A stretch of DNA of 64,000 nt from Sordaria brevicollis (Eukaryota > Ascomycota > Sordariomycetes > Sordariales > Sordariaceae), in NCBI GenBank assembly GCA_033439795.1, contig JAUTDP010000008.1:1054001-1118000 (forward strand), in the 5' to 3' direction. Of the stretch, positions 50,167 to 60,745 are shown one piece after another; the stretch's first letter is position 1, and every line of letters begins with the position of its first letter. The translations under genes and the position numbers were made by a program. Below the pieces are notes generated by a model. That model had not been told where the DNA came from and made no database searches. It saw nothing but the letters and a program-made list of their open reading frames with translations.

Positions 50167-51401
50167 ATGGGTAAAGATGCGACAGGAGTATTGTACGGTG
50201 GTATGATAACGTATCTAGTTGTAGCTCTGGTCTTCATATGCCTCAGGTTCTACTCCAAGCGCATTGCAAAATCGGACTACTACCTCGATGATTGGGTGCT
50301 CGTTCTTGCCTTTGTAAGTTCTTGTTTTTTTCTTCGTGATCTGAAGTGGTTGGAGCAACGTACCTAACACTAGAAAGATTGCAGAGCTCATATACACCGT
50401 CATCACCCTCTGGCAGATGAACAATGGCCTCGGCGTACCCATCGAAGAACTCGTGGCGGGTGGCGACTTTACCGGCTTCTTCCAGATGATGGTGACCCTC
50501 CTCAAGTGGACGCCAATCATGGAGCTCTTTGGCGTCCTCGGTGTAGCCATCTCCAAACTCTCTTTCTGCATTACCCTCCTCCGCCTTGTTATCAAGAGGT
50601 GGCAGAAGGTTTCGCTCTGGTTCTTGATCACGACGTGCACGGCCACCACGCTGGGCATTGCCATCATTTCGTTTTTCCAGTGCAATTATGACGTCATGCC
50701 CAACCCGTTGCTAGGAAAGAACCGTTATTGCATCAAACAGGAGAGGGTGATAATGTATAACATTTTCTCCTGTGCTTACCAGACGTTCATGGTATGTAGA
50801 TCTCGTCGTTCTTTCCAGTGTGTTTCGGTCTGGTTCTGACATATTCATCGTATAGGACTTCTCCCTGGCTACGATTCCGACCCTGGTAATCTGGCGGTTG
50901 AACATGGAGGACCGACGGAAGATCAGCATTATCTCCGCCATGAGCTTGGGGTTCATGTAAGTTGCCCCGACTGCCTGTTGACTCACAGGTATCTTTCAAC
51001 TAACGGATTGGAACTCCAGTGCTGGAGGTGTAGGTCTGGCCAAAACAGTCATGAACGCCACTCTCGGCTATACCGACACGTACAATCTAGCAACGGTGCT
51101 CGTTCTGGTGCAAGCCGAGATCACAGCGACGATTGGAGCTGCCTGTGTACCCTTCTTGCGACCACTGGTGCGCAAGATCAGGGCAGGCGTGAAAGGTGAG
51201 AGTTGCGATTCGGAGTCTGGAGCTGGGGTTGGACCACAACCAGGACCACGACCAGTAGCCATGGATGTCTTCCAGAGGAACCGGCATAGCAGAGGACATG
51301 CGAGGTTCGACAGTTGGGAAGAGTCGGAAACCCAACAAACAACGAGTAAGGATGATGACTCGGTTGCGATTTTGCAGGTCGACGGTAGGATAAAGGATTG
51401 A
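50167..51401 (+). CDS. Rhodopsin-domain (PTH11-like) membrane protein, paralogue 4
   Basis: Exons 50167-50313, 50378-50791, 50856-50956 and 51020-51401 give 347 residues; introns are 64, 64 and 63 bp. The acceptor of intron 1 is AAAG at 50,377; the later CAG at 50,384 would break the frame. Blocks: LRFYSKRIAKSDYYLDDW, AISKLSFCITLLRLV, SAMSLGFIAGGVGLAKTVMN and GAACVPFLRPLVRKI. The loop cysteines are FQC and YC. The tail is Gly/Pro- and Arg-rich and ends DDDSVAILQVDGRIKD. It pairs with paralogue 3 by sequence, and with it forms the innermost, divergently transcribed pair of the array, 5 kb apart. Confidence 0.9.
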
Positions 51402-52257
51402 TGGATGTGTGGGCAAAAAGCTATGTGTACACTAGAAATAAAAAGTCATCAAGACATGGGAATTTGTACTAGTATAACGAGGAAACGAAAAGATTCTCAG
51501 ACTTGGGGAGGCCGATCCATGTACAGAAATCCTCGTCGCCAATCCAGATCCCCAAATTCGATCAGTCAGGTTGTTCACTGGCGTTCCAACCTGATAACGA
51601 TGCCTTCCTTAACTGCTAGCATCCTCTGCAAAGGCAGCTGCTACCTTGATGGTTCCCTTTTCTTTGCCAGATGTACCTATCTTCCGTTGTGATTGGATCA
51701 TCGGTTTCCGGATGCGGTCTAGCCTGGGAAGGTGGCTTGCAGGTACACACCTCGGTCCCGAAATGTTGCGCCAGGAAGGAACGGGCGGCAACAACTTGGA
51801 GTTGGAGCTGTCAACGATGCGATCGTATACAATTGGAAAGTTAATATCTCTATGTACTCAACTCATCGATGGTGATGATCGCGAATGCACTCTTCTTGAA
51901 AGTTTCTCATACACTTCTTCCAGGGTCATTTTGGACGTATCGTAGCAACTAGATGGCGTCGTCTCGGTTTTGCAACGCTCCGAGCCTTTCATAGCCCCAG
52001 AACCATAAAAGTAAACACCAATTTTCAGCAAACACACATGATGGCGAGTGCGTAACTTTGTCTTTCTACTGATTTCGGTTCATTCCAGCAAAGACGGCAT
52101 CTTTATATTGCACCTGGGTTCTTGCTCCTTGGTCTTGCCGGTTGCCACCTTTTTCTTTTTCCACTTTTGCTGCTCAGGTATCGTCCCTGGCTCAAGAAAC
52201 CTCATCACTTCCACACCTGATTCTCCCACGAATGTCCTACATACCTGACCACACACG
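51402..52257. other. Intergenic between paralogues 4 and 5
   Basis: 850 bp; short frames only. It should contain the 3' end of paralogue 4 and the promoter of paralogue 5, whose leader just before the ATG is pyrimidine- and CACA-rich. Confidence 0.5.
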
Positions 52258-53648
52258 ATGAGTCAACAACTTTCCCAATCGACTTCTGCCGTGCCTTTGA
52301 TGGCTGGCAGTATGGTTACATTCCACCTCCTTGCCACTGTTTGTATGGCACTTCGGTTGTACTCGAAGCGTCTTTCAATGACCAGATACTTTCTTGACGA
52401 TTATGTCTTGATTGCCGGTTGGGTAAGTAGGTCCAAAAAAGAACATTCGCCTCTTCAAAAGACGGCAAAAATGAGACCAGAAACCTTGTTCGATGGTATG
52501 ACAAGCCCCTCACTTGAATGGGTTCAAGCTAATAGTCAAAACAAGGTGCTGTCCACCATTTTCATAGGCCTCGATCTCCACACGACAAAGTACGGGCTTG
52601 GCTTCCCCACGAACGACGTGTTTGCATTACCAGAAGGTCAAGAACTACTCTCCCAACTCGAACTGTGGCAAGTTTCTGTATTGTTCATGGCCCATACGGC
52701 CACCTGGCTTGCCAAACTGTCGTTCTTCATCACTCTCCTACGGCTTGTCACGCGCCAGTCCCACAAGACCATGCTTTGGCTCGCAATGACGACGAGCACG
52801 GCATTCATGATTGCGTTATCCGTCATTCAACCTTTTACCGAATGTGGCAGCTATATAGTCAAGCTGCTGAATGAAGATCCAAACGACAATTGCATCAGTC
52901 GCGCCATCGTTGCACGAATTTGTATGGTTGGGCTCGCTTACTCTGCCCTGATGGTAAGCTACATAGCCCAACTAGAACTAATGCTCAAGCCCGCCCCAAA
53001 TTCACATACATCTTCTTCCGTGCTCAATTGCTGATTTTGATTCGGTCGTCTTCCATTTTAGGACTTTCTTCTATCCATGGCCCCAACAGTAGTAATGTGG
53101 AAGCTTCGAATCGAGCGACGACAAAAAATTGCCGTGATATGTGCGATGAGTACAGGCTGTTTGTGAGTTGTTTTGTCTCTTTTTTCTGCAAGACACCCTT
53201 ACCACGAAAACTTGTGCTAACACTCCATACTTATGGATCATAAAGTGCTGGCATTATAGCCATTCTCCTCGCGGTATGGACATATCGAACTTTCCTAGCA
53301 GGGCAGCTGGATCTCTATGCATTTGGAGTAGGATCTGCGATCAAGTCAGCCGAAATCAGCTGCACAATCACGGCCGCGACCATACCGTTCATTAGGCCCT
53401 TGATAACCAAACGAAGGCCAGCGGTCGAGATTGTCGATATGGGCGTCTTGAATGGTGGTACGACCGGTAGTCGGCAAAGCAAAAAGCACACTCGACTTGG
53501 GAGTTCAGGTGGTGATTCAGGCGCCAACGGCTCGCATCGCAACCAAAAACAACGCAAGAACGAAGATACCCTTTCAATTCTGGAGGTAGAAAAGGAACTT
53601 CAGGGCGAAAGGCAAGAACGGCGGGAGGCGGGAGGCGTCGGGATTTAG
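52258..53648 (+). CDS. Rhodopsin-domain (PTH11-like) membrane protein, paralogue 5
   Basis: Exons 52258-52422, 52546-52953, 53062-53162 and 53246-53648 give 358 residues; introns are 123, 108 and 83 bp. Intron 1 is 41 codons long with no stop, so a naive single frame runs through it; alignment with the paralogues shows it is an intron. Blocks: LRLYSKRLSMTRYFLDDY, WLAKLSFFITLLRLV, ICAMSTGCFAGIIAILLAVW and SCTITAATIPFIRPLI. The loop cysteines are TEC and NC. The tail is basic with a Gly/Ser-rich part and the conserved DTLSILEVEKE near the end. It is closest to paralogue 6. Confidence 0.9.
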
Positions 53649-54770
53649 ACAGAACAACCTGTGAGGCACCGGGGGCGTGTCGGCCCGGAGACGGGCTCGC
53701 CACGGCCAGTTGGTCGGTTCCACCCCAGAGCTGGGTTGAGCAGAACAAAGAGAGCCGACTACAGGAATGTTTCGTTTGAGCTGGATTGATGATCTGAAGG
53801 AAGTGTAGCGTTTGGAAGTACCTCTAGGTATGGTGGGCCACGTCTACCATATCGCCTCGCCAGTTAAAGGTAACTTCCCAAAGGGTGTTTGTAGATACCT
53901 CCTGCCAGGCATCAGCCCCCATGAAATGTTCTTCAATCACAGACAACATGAAAAACGCCCATAGCACACAAATTTGAATCGTGCCTGCCATCGGTCCCGA
54001 CTATCTGGCCCGGTCAACTTCGAGGTTGGGTGGGCATGCGATACTTGTTTGGTCGCTGACCTTTGTATAATGCAGAAACGCTCCAGCTTTGGATCGGATC
54101 TGCAAAGCCCCAATGTGATGTTGCTTGTCTGTCGGACCCAGAAAAATCTATACCTACTACCCGTGGTTGTGGTGGTATCAGTACTCCACGGGCCACCGGC
54201 ACCACCACGTCCGCCCCAACAAGCCACCATCACACCCACGTGTGCCGAGTTCCTGGCTTCAGGAACGCAGGAGTGGCACAAAAGCTTATCCTGACGATAA
54301 GCATCAGCGGCACAGAATTCCTCGCCGCAAGGGATGGGAGTTTGAGATGTGTTTGCTTTTAGTCCGTGTGCAGAATCGTGGAAGATCTTCTCAAACACGA
54401 CCCCTTTTGTCCTTTTGTCCATCAAATGAGCCCGTGCCCTGCATCATCGTCAGCGTTGCTAACAGTGAATAGTCCATAAATATCCGTACGGATATAGCGG
54501 ACTGGAAGATGGTGCACACTCCTTTTTTCACTAGCGGGCTTCAGTTCTGTCAGGGACAGCAGGCAGCTGGATAATGGTTCTCGAGATGTTCTCCTTATAA
54601 GGAACCGTGTTCCTGTTGTGTTTAGCTTTCAGGAAGGGGTTAATTCGTGTTCTTTCGTAGAGCCCATTGTTCCATACTTTTTCGCACAGGTCTCTGTCAG
54701 TTTCAACCACCGCGAAAGCAATCGTCTCGAGTAGCCAACTGTGTGTCTTCATCAAACCTCACCTACCATC
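53649..54770. other. Intergenic between paralogues 5 and 6
   Basis: 1.1 kb. Frames of up to 162 codons (53,937-54,425, minus) overlap others at 53,974-54,472 on the plus strand and lack domains. No gene is supported. Confidence 0.5.
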
Positions 54771-56108
54771 ATGCAGGAACTCGCAAATACGGGGCGGATG
54801 GTTGAGACCGCCATACCGGCCATGGCAAGCAGCATGATTGTCTTTCATGTGCTTGCCACGGTGTGTATGTGTCTGCGCTTCTACTCGAAGCGCAAGACCA
54901 AGACCAAGTACTTTCTTGACGACTGGGTGTTGATGGTTTGCTGGGTAAGAGAGAGTCCCTCACTGTCCGACCTGCTAAATTGCCAAAAAAATGTTAATAT
55001 GTGGTGTACCAGGTCTTTTCAACAGCTTACATTGTCATCGCCCTCTACGACACGCAATACGGCCTCGGCTTCCACACCACGGACATGAAGACCCTGGGCC
55101 AACCCGTTTACTGGGCGTTGTTTAAGAAGAACCACGTCCTCCAGCTTCCGCTTCTGTTCATAGGCATTACCATCTGTTGGGTCTCGAAGCTCTCGTTCTT
55201 CATCACCCTTTTGCGCCTGGTCAGGAACAAGACGCAAAAGAAGGTGCTGTGGGTTGCCATGACAGCGAGCTCGTTGTTTTTGTTTGCTCTCTCGATCATC
55301 CAGCCTTTTGCGCAGTGCCAGAGCATTATAGTCCAGCTGTTGAATCATGGCGAGGCTTATTTGAATTGCGTACCGCATAACATAACTGTGCCGATGACGC
55401 TGGCGGCGTATTGTTTTGCTGCTTTGACTGTAAGTCTTTTCTTCTAAGCTTCGCTTCAGTTGTCTTCCCTGCTAACCGGTGTCGTTTCCGTTAGGATTTC
55501 GGCCTAGCCACGGTTCCCACCCTCGTTGTCTGGAAGCTTCAAATGAAGAAACAGCAAAAGATTGCGGTTATCTGTGCTATGAGCACTGGGTGCTTGTAAG
55601 CCTTTCCTCTCCCCAGTGTTGTTTCCACCCACGTACCAGAAACTTCCTCCTGTCGCACTGTCCGCCACGCATTTGCCAGTTCTCACTAACATCGACCCAT
55701 TCCAGCGCTGGAGTCGTCGCAATCTTCAAAGTCATCAAAACGTACGAGACCTTCTTCTTAGGCACCCAAGATCTCTACACCGCCGGTTTAGGCATCGCCC
55801 TCAACTCTGTCGAAGTCAGCTGCACCGTGGTCGGGGCTTCCATACCTTTCATCCGACTTTTGGTGCCCAAGTTTAACTTCAGGAAAGAAAAGAAGCAGCC
55901 TGAGCCGGATGTTATTGCTATGAGCCCTCTACAAGACCAGGAGCCTGAGAAGAAGAAGAGGGTCAAGTCGTGGTATGGAGTGGCGGCCGGCGAGTTGAGT
56001 AACGGGTTTGGATCAAGCGCTGCTGTTGAATCGAGGAGCGATTTCTATTCCAAGGACTCGAAGACGGGGGAGTCGACGGTGGCGATTGTGGAGGTCGACA
56101 GGGTTTGA
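54771..56108 (+). CDS. Rhodopsin-domain (PTH11-like) membrane protein, paralogue 6
   Basis: Exons 54771-54944, 55013-55429, 55495-55595 and 55706-56108 give 364 residues; introns are 68, 65 and 110 bp. Blocks: LRFYSKRKTKTKYFLDDW, CWVSKLSFFITLLRLV, ICAMSTGCFAGVVAIFKVIK and VEVSCTVVGASIPFIRLLV. The loop cysteines are AQC and NC. The tail is Lys/Glu-rich, then Ser/Gly-rich, and ends ESTVAIVEVDRV, the terminal motif also seen in paralogues 1, 4 and 5. Exons 2-4 match paralogue 5 closely (DFGLATVPTLVVWKL against DFLLSMAPTVVMWKL), so the two look like a recent tandem pair. Confidence 0.9.
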
Positions 56109-56931
56109 TGCGACGGACAGAGGAAGGGACACCATCTACGTGTACTGGGTCTTGGATCTTGGTTAGCGCGAGTCCAAACTTCGATATCAAATAGATGTCT
56201 TCAACGCAAATGTTGTGTTGTTCCCAAACCTTGATCAAGTGAGGCGTTGGGATGGCTGAAGATTGAGAGTCGGGAGACAGGCGATTAGAGACGTCTCGAA
56301 AGGCCCCGGGCCTTGGGGCGAGTACTTTTCTGCTGAGCGTTTGGAATGTGTCAGGATCAAGCGCTTTTGTCAAAACGGAACGCAGCATCTGGACCTGGTC
56401 TGGCCGATGTCAGATTCGACGACGACAAGGTAAGACAAGATGGAATGGAGGCGGGCGGAATGTAATGGGACACCTAAAACCAGAAATTTCCAATGACACG
56501 AATGGTTTACCGGCAGGCCTGGTCGATACCGGGCAGATGCATATGCACCTTCCTCCTCCGCGACATGCGGAGATGATGCAGGTGTCCGTCGCACCTGCCA
56601 ACACGGACGGGAATTCCTAATGTGGGGAAATTGTTTGACGGGCAGCAGGACAACTTTGTAAATCTTCCGGAAAACTCAAGTCTGTCCAAAAATGATCAGT
56701 TCAGACTGCGGTATCGCATTATAGAGGTAAGCTTCAGATTTGTTCCACGCTTCGGTACTTTATCCAAGCAGATTGTGTCTGGTGACTCTCCCGTCGCTCA
56801 AATTTTGCTGACCATCTACTTTTTGTCCTAGCAGGCCTCAACATTCCCTCGTTTTCGGGTCCAGAAACCCTCCAATCCCTTCCGTAACCGTATCCGCCCG
56901 AGCCTCGACAACTGCCCTCGGTGATGTCTCC
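56109..56931. other. Intergenic, convergent 3' ends of paralogue 6 and AA16 gene
   Basis: 820 bp; overlapping small frames on both strands at 56,350-56,830 have no motif. Nothing recognised. Confidence 0.5.
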
Positions 56932-57702
56932 TTAAGCCCTCCACACACGTCTCCTGACGGGGGCTTCGACAACCGGTGTCACTTCCGGCACGACAAAGTC
57001 GGTACACGATTCATAAGTCTGACCCTGTCCGAACCAATACCACTGGAGGGCACTGTTGCCAAACCACTGCAGTTAGCGAAGTGCCAGACCGAACGAGCAA
57101 CCTGGGCGTTGAAGAGACTGGGATTACATACCAAACGCCGGCTTGGCTACACTTTCCGCCCAAGTTATCCGGGATTTTGACCTTGAAGTCCGTCTGGTTC
57201 TTTGGAGGGTTCGATGAAGCCGCGTAACCGCTCGGCCAAGCGATCAAAGGCGCTCCGATAACAGAATTGGTGGTTGTGTCGACAACGCTGACGTTCGCAT
57301 ACTGTTCCACCATTAGCACCACCGCCTACATCGGGCACCAACGGCACAAGTCCCGGCAAAAAAACATACCCCAGCGTGTGGAATCCTGATCCAAACTTTG
57401 TAAGTCACCTCCTGGCCGGGAGTATAACTCTGCACACCAGCCTTGTTATCCTCAAACTGGTACCCCTTGCAAAGCCAGAGGTTGCAGTTCTTGGCGTTGT
57501 ACCCATCCTTGAGACCGCCTGGGTTGGCACGTAGAAGAGCCTCCGGATAGCTGGTGTTATCGGCCTTGTAGAAGTTGGCCATGGTCTTGCCACAGGCGGC
57601 GGCAGTGGCATCGCCAGGAGAGCGGGTTGGTGGGCTTTGGACTAGGCCATGGGCCATGACTCCAGACAGGAGGCCGAGGATGGGGAGGAGAGAGAGCTGC
57701 AT
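56932..57702 (-). CDS. AA16-type lytic polysaccharide monooxygenase, secreted
   Basis: Exons 57370-57702, 57132-57301 and 56932-57052 give 207 residues; introns are 68 and 79 bp. A signal peptide (MQLSLLPILGLLSGVMA) would be cleaved to leave His18 as the first residue, the N-terminal member of the copper histidine brace. The second brace histidine is His109 in IRIPHAGYANVS. CNLWLCKGYQ (Cys73, Cys78), VQSYTPGQ, the LQWYWFGQGQTYESC block and DFVV at the axial position are diagnostic of family AA16 as I know it from Aspergillus. AA16 enzymes oxidise crystalline polysaccharide (cellulose reported) and need electrons and oxygen or peroxide. No CBM or GPI anchor is present. Its upstream neighbour is a secreted haem protein that could act as donor. 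Confidence 0.88.
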
Positions 57703-58159
57703 CTTTTTGGTGTTGGCTTGATATCGATGGTATGTGAAGATGTTTGGAACCAGGGTGACTTGGCTCCGATTAATATTTCTCCTGGTAGTCAACAACTGGT
57801 CTTTAAGTACTGACGTGCAGGTAGGGCTCGCTTGCATCAGAAGGCATATCAAGGTGGCCGAAGCGGGATCGCAGCCCCATTCGGTTTTGCCTAATACCCC
57901 TGATCTTCAGCATACATCCAATCATGGCTGGGGCGTATATGATGGACAACTGGAAGGTAGTATGCGGAGACATATTTCATTCCGTGCGTACATGTCTTTG
58001 TTCGGCAAACGCTTCTTTTCCGTCTCTCTTGCCAATGAATCCGCTGACGTATGCCAAACCAAGCAGCAGGTCTACACGAAACCAGATCACCAAAACTGTA
58101 TCTATTCCCGATTCCCGCTCTTCTCGGTCACCATATCGGCAAATCTATCTCTCCGTCCT
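57703..58159. other. Promoter region of AA16 gene
   Basis: 457 bp between two genes transcribed in the same direction. A CTGGGG word at about 57,928 fits the SYGGRG consensus of the carbon-repressor CreA/CRE-1, which would suit a wall-degrading enzyme gene, but a single site is weak evidence. Frames across this region shadow other strands and are not called. Confidence 0.35.
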
Positions 58160-58866
58160 TTACTTTGCCTCGGTCTTCGACAGCTGCTCAACCGCACTTC
58201 CAAAGTTTGCAATCCGTCCGCTCGCCAAATCATGGCTCCACTTGCCCCTGCTTTGATGGATGCCGAACCTGCTGGCCGCATCAGACGGGTTTGTTGGCGG
58301 CGAAGCTGACTGAGCATACGCAAACGGAACGGCACTGCTCTTCGGGTCAAGTTTCGTAGTTCCCCAAGCGCTTGCTCCCTTGGCAAGTGCGTTGAGAGTC
58401 CAGTGCGTGGAGTTGGCTCCCGACCCAGCGAGGATCTTGTAGCTCACATCCGTGGACACTTGCGGGTAAGTACGCGCTGAGGCTTTGCGGCTGGATGCAA
58501 TCACAGAAGACTGGTAGGGCCAGGCTACTAGGAGAGGGTTGTTGACCACTATTCTCGTTGTCAGAGATTTGGAGCACTAATGCTGGGTGTTGGGACGGGA
58601 GACTTACTGACGCCTCCCCATGCGAGACCCGCCCAGCCCACGGTCTTGGGAGCAACAATCTGCAGCAAGACATCAAAATTTCCGGCCGTTGCGTTCTCCG
58701 GGATGGCGAAGCGATAAGCGATCTTCTCAGGACTGATGTACTCGGAGTAGCAAACACTGGTTGAGGCATCGCAATACTTGGCTGCTGTGTCCCTGGACTG
58801 AACCGGTTTCGCAACGGCAGCGTTGGCTGCGGCCAAAAGCGTGGCGACGGTTTGGAAGAGATGCAT
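58160..58866 (-). CDS. Secreted AA8/DOMON-type cytochrome b domain protein
   Basis: Exons 58608-58866 and 58160-58548 (59-bp intron) give 215 residues. A signal peptide of about 19 residues ends in NAAVA. The mature protein starts like the cytochrome domain of cellobiose dehydrogenase: YCDASTSVCYSEY, then FDVLLQIVAP and GWAGLAWGGVMVNNPLLVAW. The methionine made by the splice junction, Met87, matches the axial haem Met, and His184 in FGIHQSRGKW (or His192) the axial His. No dehydrogenase, CBM or membrane anchor follows, so it is a stand-alone haem protein of the AA8 type. Such domains pass electrons to LPMOs; the AA16 gene begins 458 bp downstream on the same strand. Confidence 0.85.
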
Positions 58867-59730
58867 GATTGCTGGATTTGCAGTTTCACACAGTGATCGG
58901 AGAAACGAAGAAGATGGAGATACTGTGAACCGTGATGGGTGCGGACCGGACGGACTTGGTGAGCTCCCCGTTCTTATACTGGAAGAACGACCGTGCCGTC
59001 TCGACCGGACATGGAACGCAAGATGTTTATCCGGCACCGCTACCACTTTTTGTTTGCCGTCTTGAGTCTGGATTTCCCCATCTTGATGTTACCTTCTGTT
59101 GGTACGTTGCTAACGGCCACTCTGCCGAAGGTCCATTGCAGGTGGGCAATTGAGGCGTTGGACGATATCACAACCCCGGTTCACCTTGATATCAAGGGTT
59201 TGATGAACGACAAACACCGTCGAATTTCACATCGCACGCTTCGAATATGTGGCAAAAGGCCTCGACGACAAGTCTGGAGATCCTCTGATCGGTAAGAGCT
59301 CAGGGGTTATTCACTCGTTTGTTGCCGACTTGGTTAATGCTTTGTGAGTCCGACCTTTGGAAGGGCAGCTTAAAATCCCAACTTTTGGCGGAAGCCAGCT
59401 ATCGTTTGCCATATACGACTTCATCTATCTCAAGCTTGGAGAAAGCTTACTACTCTGCCGTGTTATAGTCAAGCCATTTCTGACCAATGGACGACGGCCC
59501 GGTCCTGTCGGCTAAAGTGGCTCGATATCAAGGTGCCATCCATCCCGTGTCCGCAGCTTCGGACCTCCGATCACCGTCAATTTGCCCGGGACATAAAACT
59601 GCCAATCACTTGGCCTCCATTTCCAAGCGAGAAGCTAGTCGCAGGCGATGAGGCAAACGATGTTGAGAAAGAAAGATTCTGGATTACTAAAGTTTGCTTT
59701 CCGTCTCCCGCTGTTTCAGCCTCCCAACGT
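58867..59730. other. Upstream of AA8 gene
   Basis: 860 bp without a supported gene. A TATA box candidate lies at 58,971-58,978; the rest shows only small frames. Confidence 0.45.
58971..58978 (-). promoter_or_regulatory. Candidate TATA box of AA8 gene
   Basis: TATAAGAA on the minus strand, about 105 bp upstream of the ATG at 58,866, an ordinary fungal position. Unverified. Confidence 0.4.
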
Positions 59731-60745
59731 TCATACCAACGGTTTCTCATCATCATACACCTCATCCACCACAGGCGGTGCCACCATTAACTCCCCTCTC
59801 TTAATCTCAATAATGGAGATTATCGGCAACGCCATCATCAAGAGCCCCAATATGCTCCCAAACCCAAAGTTCTTCTCGCCCTCATCGCTCAGCTGGACAT
59901 CCGGCTTGCCAAAAGCCTGAGACAGCAAGAAGATTCTCACCGCGGCACCAATCGCAATGCCCAGCATCAACAACATCCCAATCAACTGTACGATCCTATA
60001 CCACTTTTGCCTCCTGCTCTGCAAGTACCAGGTAGCCAGGCCAAACACCACCACGTTGCCCGCAATTGTCACAATCGTTCCAACGTAGTCCAGCCCACCC
60101 GCTACCTTCTTGTCCTCTCCTTTCGCCGCATCCACTGCCCATATACACCCAACAGGCAAAGTCGCTTCCCATCCCTTCCTCTTCCCCTCCAACACAATAA
60201 CCCCATATACACAGCTCAACGCCAAGCTGACAAACATCAATCCCTGCCTCATCCACCTCAACACCCAATCCCTCTTGAAATCCTGGACCAGCGCCAAAAG
60301 CGTGGCATTGTGCGTCGCCATTGATAGCAGCGATAACATCCAGATGATGAAAAAGTGGTAAGGAATGATATGGTTGGAGCGGGCTAGACCGAGACTCTGC
60401 AAGGTGATGCCGATGAGGATCTGTTGATCGGAGTAGGAGCCTACGAGCTTGCGTCGGATGGTGGATGGCTTGGAAGAGGAGAAGAAGGATGATTGGAGGA
60501 TGAGAGATAAGGAGAGGAGGAGGGCGATGGTTGCGGTTAGGGAGGAGGAGATTAGGACCTGCGGGCAGAGTTAGTGATGGTATTTGGAGAGCAAAAGAGG
60601 GTATGGGTAAATTGGGTATGGAGAAGGGGATGAGAGATGAGGATGGGAGTTGGCTAGGGAGGATAGGACTTACACCTATGCCGGCGATGCCTGCATCGCT
60701 TGCGGCTGAGGAAGGGATGGTGGTGCAATTTGGTGGGGAGAACAT
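59731..60745 (-). CDS. Polytopic integral membrane protein of unknown function
   Basis: Exons 60674-60745 and 59731-60558 (115-bp intron, phase 0) give 299 residues. The N-terminus MFSPPNCTTIPSSAASDAGI leads into AGIGV and the first helix, a start I associate with a family of uncharacterised fungal membrane proteins. About seven hydrophobic segments follow, for example LTATIALLLSLSLIL, HFFIIWMLSLLSMATHNATL, LMFVSLALSCVYGVIVL, IVTIAGNVVVFGLATWYL, IVQLIGMLLMLGIAIGAAV and ILGLLMMALPIISIIEI. The tail is short and acidic (DEVYDDEKPLV). It is unrelated in sequence to the six rhodopsin-domain proteins nearby, lacking their SKR-DD and FFITLLR blocks. Role unknown. Confidence 0.8.
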
